Shown in pieces: positions 58,407-64,000 of a DNA stretch of 64,000 nucleotides (positions are counted from its first letter, which is position 1; each line of letters begins with the position of its first letter). The notes beneath the pieces were generated by a model. That model worked only from the letters and a program-made list of their open reading frames with translations. It was not told the DNA's origin and ran no database searches. The position numbers and the translations under genes were made by a program. Source of the DNA: Epilithonimonas zeae (GTDB taxonomy: Bacteria > Bacteroidota > Bacteroidia > Flavobacteriales > Weeksellaceae). Where the stretch lies: assembly GCF_900141765.1 (NCBI RefSeq), contig NZ_FSRK01000001.1:434001-498000 (forward strand), read 5' to 3'.

Positions 58407-61400
58407 ATGTTTAAAAAATTTATAGAACGTCCGGTATTGTCCACCGTAATTTCCATTATCATCGTGATTCTCGGTGTTTTGGGAATCGTGACTTTACCGA
58501 TTTCACAATATCCGGATATCGCCCCGCCAACAGTAGTTGTAAGTGCAAGTTATCAAGGTGCTAATGCCGATGTAATCCTAAAAAGTGTAATTGTTCCGCT
58601 AGAAGAACAAATCAATGGGGTAGAAGGGATGACTTATATGACCTCTACTGCGACCAATGATGGAAGTGGTTCGGTAACGATTTATTTCAAGCAAGGCGTT
58701 GACCCAGATATTGCTGCGGTAAATGTACAAAATAGGGTTTCCAGAGCTACGCCTTTGTTGCCTGCGGAGGTTACAAGAGCCGGAGTTACAACAACTAAAA
58801 GACAAAGTTCCAACGTATTGATTTTCTCTTTGTATAGTGAGAATCCTAATTACGATATGACTTTCCTTCAAAACTATACCAACATCAACATCGTTCCTCA
58901 AATCAAAAGGGTAACGGGCGTTGGTGATGTGACGGTTTTTGGTACCAAAGATTACTCGATAAGAATTTGGCTGGACCCGAATAAAATGGCTTCTTACGGA
59001 TTGGTTCCTTCTGATATCAATACGGTTTTAGCTGAACAAAATATCGAAGCTGCGCCAGGAAGTTTAGGTGATGAAAGTAATGAAAGTTTCCGTTATACTT
59101 TGAAATATAAAGGACGATTGACAGAAATTCCCGAATTTGATAATATCATTCTAAAAGCTACAGAAAACGGGCAAACTTTAAAACTTAAAGATGTAGCCAG
59201 AGTAGAGTTGGGTGCACAAGACTATACGGGAACCAGTGTTACAGACGGTCATCCATCCATTGGTATGGCGGTCGCACAAACTGCAGGTTCCAACGCGCAG
59301 GATGTAATTAATCAATCTATTGCGGTTTTGGACAAGGCTCAGGAATCTTTTCCAAAAGGTGTAAAGTATGTGGCGTTAGTTAATGCTAATGACTTTTTGG
59401 ATGCGTCAATCGAGAAAGTAATTCATACCTTGTTTGAGGCATTTATCCTTGTATTCATCGTAGTTTTCTTGTTCTTACAGGATTGGCGTTCGACAATGAT
59501 TCCGGCGATTTCGGTTCCGGTAGCGATTGTTGGTACATTTTTCTTCCTGAGTATTTTCGGATTTACGATTAATTTATTGACGCTGTTCGCATTGATTTTG
59601 GCGGTAGGAATTGTGGTCGATGATGCGATTGTAGTTGTAGAAGCCGTTCACAGTAAGCTGGAGCAAGGGGAAAAATCGCCGTTAAGGGCTTCCATAAATG
59701 CGATGGACGAAATCAGTGGTGCGATTATCAGTATCACATTGGTAATGGCGGCGGTTTTCATTCCGGTTAGTTTTATCTCTGGTTCGGCTGGGGTATTTTA
59801 TAAGCAATTTGGTTTAACATTAGCGATTTCGATTATACTATCCGCTGTAAATGCATTGACATTAAGTCCTGCATTATGTGCGATTTTCCTTAAACCTCAT
59901 TCTCACGAAGAAAAGAATAAGAATTTTTTGCAACGATTTTTTACCAATTTCAATATCATTTTCGATGCGATGATAAAACGTTACTCGAGAGGGATTTTGT
60001 TTTTATTAAGAAAAAAATGGATGGCATTCGCTGGTCTGGCTTTGTTCGCTGGAATCTTTGTTTGGTTGATGAACACCACACCGAAATCCTTCGTTCCAAG
60101 TGAAGATATGGGAGGGATTTTTATGGATATCTCGCTTCCGATAGGTTCCAACGAAAACAGAACGAGAGAAGTTCTCGCCAAAGTTGAGAAAATTGTTGAA
60201 AAACAGCCAGAAGTTCTTCACATCTTCAAAGTTTCGGGAAGAGGAATGATTTCAGGAAGTGGTTCTAATAATGGGATGCTTATCGTAAAATTAAAGGATT
60301 GGAAAGACAGAACTAAAAAAGGGGAAGATCTACAATCTTTTGTTGCAAAAATGTATAAAGAAACAGCCGGAATCAAAGATGCAAAAATGACTTTCTTCGG
60401 AAGACCGACTCTGCAAGGTTTTGGTAATGCAGCAGGTTTCGAAATGCAGATTCAGGACCAGAAAGGTGGAAGTATCGCTGACTTAACTAAGGTTACAAAT
60501 GATTTCATTGATAAAATGAATCAGCAGCCGGATATCCAAAGAACATTTACATCATTTAATCCAAATTATCCTCAATATATGATTGATATTGATATTCCTG
60601 CTGCAAAAGCGGCTGGATTCTCGGTGTCAGATATTTTGGGAACAATGCAGGGTTATTATGGAGGTGTTTACTCTTCGAATGTTAACTTGTTCGGGAAACA
60701 ATATCGTGTGATTTACCAAGCGCCGTTTGAGAATAGAGAAAATCTGGAGAGTTTCAATATGATTCAGATTAGAAATTCCAATGGTGAAATGGCACCATTG
60801 AATAGATTTATTACAGCGAAAAGAGTTTACGGACCTCAGGCGATTGGGCGTTTCAACTTATTTACAGCAATCTCTCTGAATGGAACACCAAATCCTGGTT
60901 TCTCTTCCGGAGACGCTATTGCTACAGTGGAAAAAGTGGCGAAAGAAACATTACCACAAGGTTACGGTTACGAATTTTCCGGTTTGACTAGAGAAGAAGT
61001 TACGGCAGGAGGGCAAACGGTTTACATATTTATTTTATGTTGTGTATTCGTTTATTTCCTTTTGGCAGCGCAGTATGAGAGTTATATTTTGCCATTTGCA
61101 GTAATGTTGTCATTGCCGGTTGGTTTGGCTGGTGTAATGATGTTCAGTGCGTGGATTGGAGGTTCTAATAATATTTATACTCAGATTTCACTCATTATGT
61201 TGATTGGACTCTTGGCGAAGAATGCGATTTTGATTGTAGAATTTGCGCTTGATGCTAGGAAGAAAGGTTACAGTATTGCGCACGCCGCAATTAGTGGTGC
61301 GAAACAAAGACTTCGTCCGATTTTGATGACCTCGTTTGCCTTCATTTTCGGTTTGATTCCATTAGCGATTTCAACTGGAGCTGGAGCCGTAGGTAACCAA

Positions 61401-61553
61401 TCGATTGGTATTGGAGCGATTGGTGGAATGTTGTTTGGAACTATTTTCGGAGTGTTCTTTATCCCGATTTTATTTGCAGTATTTATGTATCTGCAGGAAA
61501 AAGTGAGTGGCAAAAAAGACGTTGAAAAATACGAAGGCGAACTAAGCGAATAA
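58407..61553 (+). CDS. RND multidrug efflux pump, HAE1 family (AcrB/MexB type)
   Basis: A 1048-residue inner-membrane proton-driven exporter, full length. The start 'FIERPVLSTVISIIIVILGV' is TM1; 'TLFALILAVGIVVDDAIVVV' contains the TM4 aspartate pair of the proton relay; large periplasmic loops lie between TM1-2 and TM7-8. 'GLTREE' and the final TM block 'GLLAKNAILIVEFALDARKK' fit HAE1 pumps. The substrate range (drugs, detergents, dyes) is inferred from the family. The channel gene starts 16 bp downstream. Confidence 0.96.
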   Translation: MFKKFIERPVLSTVISIIIVILGVLGIVTLPISQYPDIAPPTVVVSASYQGANADVILKSVIVPLEEQINGVEGMTYMTSTATNDGSGSVTIYFKQGVDPDIAAVNVQNRVSRATPLLPAEVTRAGVTTTKRQSSNVLIFSLYSENPNYDMTFLQNYTNINIVPQIKRVTGVGDVTVFGTKDYSIRIWLDPNKMASYGLVPSDINTVLAEQNIEAAPGSLGDESNESFRYTLKYKGRLTEIPEFDNIILKATENGQTLKLKDVARVELGAQDYTGTSVTDGHPSIGMAVAQTAGSNAQDVINQSIAVLDKAQESFPKGVKYVALVNANDFLDASIEKVIHTLFEAFILVFIVVFLFLQDWRSTMIPAISVPVAIVGTFFFLSIFGFTINLLTLFALILAVGIVVDDAIVVVEAVHSKLEQGEKSPLRASINAMDEISGAIISITLVMAAVFIPVSFISGSAGVFYKQFGLTLAISIILSAVNALTLSPALCAIFLKPHSHEEKNKNFLQRFFTNFNIIFDAMIKRYSRGILFLLRKKWMAFAGLALFAGIFVWLMNTTPKSFVPSEDMGGIFMDISLPIGSNENRTREVLAKVEKIVEKQPEVLHIFKVSGRGMISGSGSNNGMLIVKLKDWKDRTKKGEDLQSFVAKMYKETAGIKDAKMTFFGRPTLQGFGNAAGFEMQIQDQKGGSIADLTKVTNDFIDKMNQQPDIQRTFTSFNPNYPQYMIDIDIPAAKAAGFSVSDILGTMQGYYGGVYSSNVNLFGKQYRVIYQAPFENRENLESFNMIQIRNSNGEMAPLNRFITAKRVYGPQAIGRFNLFTAISLNGTPNPGFSSGDAIATVEKVAKETLPQGYGYEFSGLTREEVTAGGQTVYIFILCCVFVYFLLAAQYESYILPFAVMLSLPVGLAGVMMFSAWIGGSNNIYTQISLIMLIGLLAKNAILIVEFALDARKKGYSIAHAAISGAKQRLRPILMTSFAFIFGLIPLAISTGAGAVGNQSIGIGAIGGMLFGTIFGVFFIPILFAVFMYLQEKVSGKKDVEKYEGELSE

Positions 61554-61569
61554 CCAAAAGTTGAGAAAA

Positions 61570-62967
61570 ATGAATTTAAAAAATCTAATCATATTAGCAG
61601 GTGTCGCTGGTTTCTTTTACTCTTGTAAAGTCACAGATACTTACAAGAGTCCGGACATCGAGCAAAGTCGTCAGGACAATCTTTTCCGACAAAAAACCAA
61701 TAACGACAGTACTTCTGTAGCCAACGTTGCGTGGAATCAAATCTTCACAGACGCGAAGCTTCAGAATATCATCAATAAAACCATTCAGAATAATCTGGAT
61801 TTGAAAGTTGCTGTTGCGAGAATCCAGGAAGCGAGTGCCGTTTTCAAACAATCCAAATTGCAGAATCTCCCAAGTCTGGATGGCGTGGCTTCTGTCACGG
61901 AAACCAAAAACAGTGCAGCTGCTCAAGGTGGAAACTTTGTGATGCCCGATTTGCTTGTGTACAGATTAGGAATCTCCACAGGTTGGGAAATAGATGTTTG
62001 GGGAAGGATCAAAGCGCTTAAAAACTCGGCTTACGCAGGATTTCTTCAGACTGATGCGGCAAAACGCGCCATTCAAACACAAATGGTAGCTCAGGCGGCG
62101 ACATTATATTATCAATTGATTTCGCTTGATAAACAATTGGAAATTACAAAACAAACCATCGAACTTCGTAAACAAGATGTAGAAACTGTACAGTTGTTGA
62201 TGGATGCAGCATATCTGACAGGAGCTGACGTGGAGCAAAGCAAGGCAAACCTTTATTCAGCGCAACTATCGGTTCCGGATTTGGAAATGCAAATCCAGCA
62301 AACCGAGAATTCTTTGAATATTTTGATGAATGATAATCCTCAACCGATTGACAGAAATTCCATCGATTCTCAAGTGATTTACACAGATTTGAAAACAGGA
62401 GTTCCTGCTTCGTTACTGAAAAATCGTCCGGATGTTCAGTCTGCTGAATTAACTTTCCGTCAGGCATTCGAGAACAAAAATATGGCGATGGCGCAGGTTT
62501 ATCCAACGATTAGCATCACGGGAACTCTAGGCTTGTCATCCAGAACTTTGGAAAGTTTTTTCACCAATTCTCTGTTCTATACACTTGGAGGAACGGTGAC
62601 ACAAAATATTTTCCAAATGGGAACCAGAAAAGCACAGGTTCGAATAATGGAAGCTCGTAAAATGCAGGCTTATTATACATTCGAAAAAGCTTTATTGACA
62701 GCAGGTTCCGAAGTTTCAAACTCTTTATTGTCTTATCAAAAAGCTAAAGAAAAAGAAACTACAAGACAACTTCAAATCCAGTCTTTGGAAAAAGCAGTGG
62801 AGTACAACAAAGAATTGTTAACCTATTCATCTAATACAAATTACGTGAATGTTTTAACTTCTGAACAATCATTATTAGCGGCAAAATTAGCAGGCGTAAA
62901 TGATAAATTACAACAGTTACAAGCCGTTACAGAGTTTTACCGCGCACTTGGAGGCGGACAATTTTAA
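61570..62967 (+). CDS. TolC/OprM-family outer-membrane efflux channel, lipoprotein
   Basis: A 465-residue outer-membrane factor (NodT/OprM group). The lipobox ends at C19 ('GFFYSC'). Two repeats of the outer-membrane efflux domain give the helical barrel: 'LKVAVARIQEASAVFKQSKL' and 'QSAELTFRQAFENKNMAMAQ' followed by 'VYPTISITGTLGL' occupy equivalent positions. I chose the ATG at 61570, which begins the lipoprotein signal; a TTG at 61561 is in frame. It completes the tripartite pump and is followed by a terminator. Confidence 0.94.
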   Translation: MNLKNLIILAGVAGFFYSCKVTDTYKSPDIEQSRQDNLFRQKTNNDSTSVANVAWNQIFTDAKLQNIINKTIQNNLDLKVAVARIQEASAVFKQSKLQNLPSLDGVASVTETKNSAAAQGGNFVMPDLLVYRLGISTGWEIDVWGRIKALKNSAYAGFLQTDAAKRAIQTQMVAQAATLYYQLISLDKQLEITKQTIELRKQDVETVQLLMDAAYLTGADVEQSKANLYSAQLSVPDLEMQIQQTENSLNILMNDNPQPIDRNSIDSQVIYTDLKTGVPASLLKNRPDVQSAELTFRQAFENKNMAMAQVYPTISITGTLGLSSRTLESFFTNSLFYTLGGTVTQNIFQMGTRKAQVRIMEARKMQAYYTFEKALLTAGSEVSNSLLSYQKAKEKETTRQLQIQSLEKAVEYNKELLTYSSNTNYVNVLTSEQSLLAAKLAGVNDKLQQLQAVTEFYRALGGGQF

Positions 62968-62992
62968 ACACTAAATTTTTTTACTATACTTG

Positions 62993-63022
62993 AAAACCCG
63001 GCAATTTTGTTGGGTTTTTTCT
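62993..63022 (+). terminator. Terminator of the RND operon
   Basis: AAAACCC-g-CAA pairs with TTGGGTTTT around a short loop, then T. Confidence 0.75.
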
Positions 63023-63093
63023 TACTGTTTTGAAAATTTAATCTTTCGATTAATAAAAATTCTTATTTTAGGTTATCAAAAAAAATAAAAATT

Positions 63094-63786
63094 ATGAGCA
63101 AATTTTCAATCGAAGCTTTCGTTAACGAAACAAAAGAAAATCCACAAGAAAAAGACTATTTCGAGCTGGAGAAACCAGAACTTCTGGAAATCAATCTCAA
63201 CAACCAAGCGGTATGGACAAAGGCCGGAAGTATGGTTGGCTATGTTGGGAACATCAATTTCGAAAGACAAGGAATGTTGTCTGGAGGACTAGGTAACCTT
63301 CTTAAAAAAGCAATCTCCGGCGAAGGTACAAAACTAATGAAAGCAGAAGGGTCAGGTAGATTGTATGTTGCTGATAACGGTAAAAAAGTAAGAATCCTGC
63401 ACTTGAACAATGAGTCTATTTCTGTCAACGGAAACGACGTTCTTGCACACGACCAAAGCATCAAAAGTGACATCAAAATGCTGAAAAGTATCGCAGGTGT
63501 TATGGCAGGCGGACTTTTTCAGGTAAAACTGAGTGGAACAGGTCACATCGCCATCACGACGCACGGACATCCTCTGACGCTTTTGGTGACACCGGAAAAT
63601 CCAGTTTTCACAGATCCTAATGCGACCGTTGCTTGGTCAGGAAACCTAACGCCTGAGCTCAAAACCAACGTTTCTCTGAAAAGTCTTATTGGCAGGGGGA
63701 GTGGCGAAGAATTCCAGATGAAGTTTTCCGGAAACGGCTGGGTGCTCATCCAACCTTACGAGGAAGTTTACGTTATAACCAAATAA
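63094..63786 (+). CDS. AIM24-family protein
   Basis: A 230-residue beta-rich protein of the AIM24/DUF124 family. Typical strings are 'AVWTKAGSMVGYVGNINFER', 'KAEGSGRLYVADNGKK', 'GTGHIAITTHGHPLTL' and 'AWSGNLTPELK', with the C-terminal 'SGNGWVLIQPYE'. Bacterial members have no settled function; yeast Aim24 supports mitochondrial inner-membrane organisation. It is a single gene. The repeat copy C begins 2 bases after its stop. Confidence 0.9.
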   Translation: MSKFSIEAFVNETKENPQEKDYFELEKPELLEINLNNQAVWTKAGSMVGYVGNINFERQGMLSGGLGNLLKKAISGEGTKLMKAEGSGRLYVADNGKKVRILHLNNESISVNGNDVLAHDQSIKSDIKMLKSIAGVMAGGLFQVKLSGTGHIAITTHGHPLTLLVTPENPVFTDPNATVAWSGNLTPELKTNVSLKSLIGRGSGEEFQMKFSGNGWVLIQPYEEVYVITK

Positions 63787-63787
63787 A

Positions 63788-63885
63788 TTTTTAGGAGCTT
63801 AATCCCGCTATCCACTATTACTCCTCGCGCAACCGCAAATTCCATCGCTTGCTGTGGGGTAACCGTTACTATCGGGGCTAAAAAA
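63788..63885 (-). repeat. Dispersed intergenic repeat, copy C
   Basis: Read on the minus strand it begins 'TTTTTAGCCCCGATAGTAAC' and 'GGTTACCCC', has an inner hairpin with TTACcCC against GGAGTAA, then 'TAGTGGATAGCGGGATTAAG' and 'CTCCTAAAAA'. It shares both flanks with copies A and B; its tip differs completely. Confidence 0.65.
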
Positions 63886-63886
63886 T

Positions 63887-63918
63887 AAAAACCTCAGAGA
63901 AATTTCTCTGAGGTTTTT
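63887..63918 (+). terminator. Terminator with perfect 16-bp stem
   Basis: 63887-63902 and 63903-63918 are perfectly complementary (AAAAACCTCAGAGAAA and its complement), with no unpaired centre in the sequence. It is the likely end of AIM24 transcription. Confidence 0.8.
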
Positions 63919-63948
63919 ATTTGAAATTAGATTCCTTAAATTTACAAA

Positions 63949-64000
63949 ATGACAGCTTTAGAAAAATTCGGGGTTGAGATTTTTACTCAGGAAACGATTC
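63949..64000 (+). CDS. 5' end of a gene cut by the window edge
   Basis: An ATG at 63949 opens a frame to the end of the window; the first residues are 'MTALEKFGVEIFTQETI'. The text upstream is A/T-rich leader after a strong terminator, as expected for a new gene. Too little is present to name the product. Confidence 0.5.
   Translation, partial: MTALEKFGVEIFTQETI

Noticed and set aside
1-64000. CRISPR array, rRNA operon or complete insertion sequence
   Set aside because: No regularly spaced direct repeats, no rRNA-like conserved text and no transposase-like protein were seen.

Overview
The window reads as chromosomal DNA from a flavobacterium of the Weeksellaceae (Chryseobacterium/Epilithonimonas type). 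The evidence is AT-rich DNA, promoters of the Bacteroidota form (TTG, about 19-23 bp, TAnnTTTG), several secreted proteins with C-terminal type IX secretion (T9SS) sorting domains, PorT-like outer-membrane barrels, and family choices typical of the group (L-lysine 6-transaminase, succinylase-type DapD, DUF2007, AIM24, DUF922, UbiA-like). The genus is an inference; no rRNA is present.

Layout. 1-3.9 kb: 3' end of a gene with a TonB-plug-like tail, L-lysine 6-transaminase, a DUF2007 protein, tRNA-Ala(GGC), an NlpC/P60 lipoprotein and dapD. 3.9-8.0 kb: a tight four-gene glycan operon (GT87 membrane transferase, GT2 polyprenyl-phosphate-type transferase, polysaccharide deacetylase, GT4 transferase). 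8-13 kb: PLP-binding YggS protein, lpdA, aroB and two tandem outer-membrane barrels. 13-21.5 kb: a T9SS-exported reprolysin-like metalloprotease and a 1987-residue alpha-2-macroglobulin-like protein with an odd insert. 21.7-30.1 kb: a UbiA-like membrane protein, a POTRA/barrel protein, recF, an FG-GAP/T9SS protein, cytidine deaminase, a DUF922 protein, arfB and menE.

30.2-39.2 kb is the accessory part. tRNA-Gln(TTG) is followed by eight minus-strand genes with almost no gaps (35289 down to 30430): a DUF1508 mini-protein, a stand-alone HsdR-N-type PD-(D/E)XK nuclease, two small GGCYY/Cys-rich exported proteins, a DUF6804 membrane protein, a TerB-like protein, a coiled-coil four-TM membrane protein and a VWA-like lipoprotein. 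A TPR histidine kinase and a LuxR-type response regulator lie immediately upstream. A perfect palindrome sits just upstream of a promoter-like element in front of the eight genes. A 52-residue secreted peptide gene and a single-pass membrane protein close the region. I regard this as the best candidate for a little-described system: a Ter-like envelope/nuclease module under its own two-component control.

39.2-64 kb is mostly core: argS, MATE transporter, a sigma-54-type response regulator lacking its DNA-binding domain, M28 peptidase (T9SS), LEA-like stress protein, tag, nucleoside phosphorylase, SUI1/YciH, gpmI, a membrane-anchored AraC regulator, a T9SS adhesin-like protein, a HAD-type hydrolase, map, a methyltransferase, two unknown envelope proteins, an RND efflux operon (adaptor, pump, TolC) with an operator-like palindrome upstream, and an AIM24 protein. 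The window ends a few codons into a further gene.

A dispersed intergenic repeat occurs four times (10.3, 27.5, 43.9 and 63.8 kb), always outside genes and always with conserved flanks around a variable hairpin. Terminators and promoters were located by eye; no computed folding or database search supports any call here.
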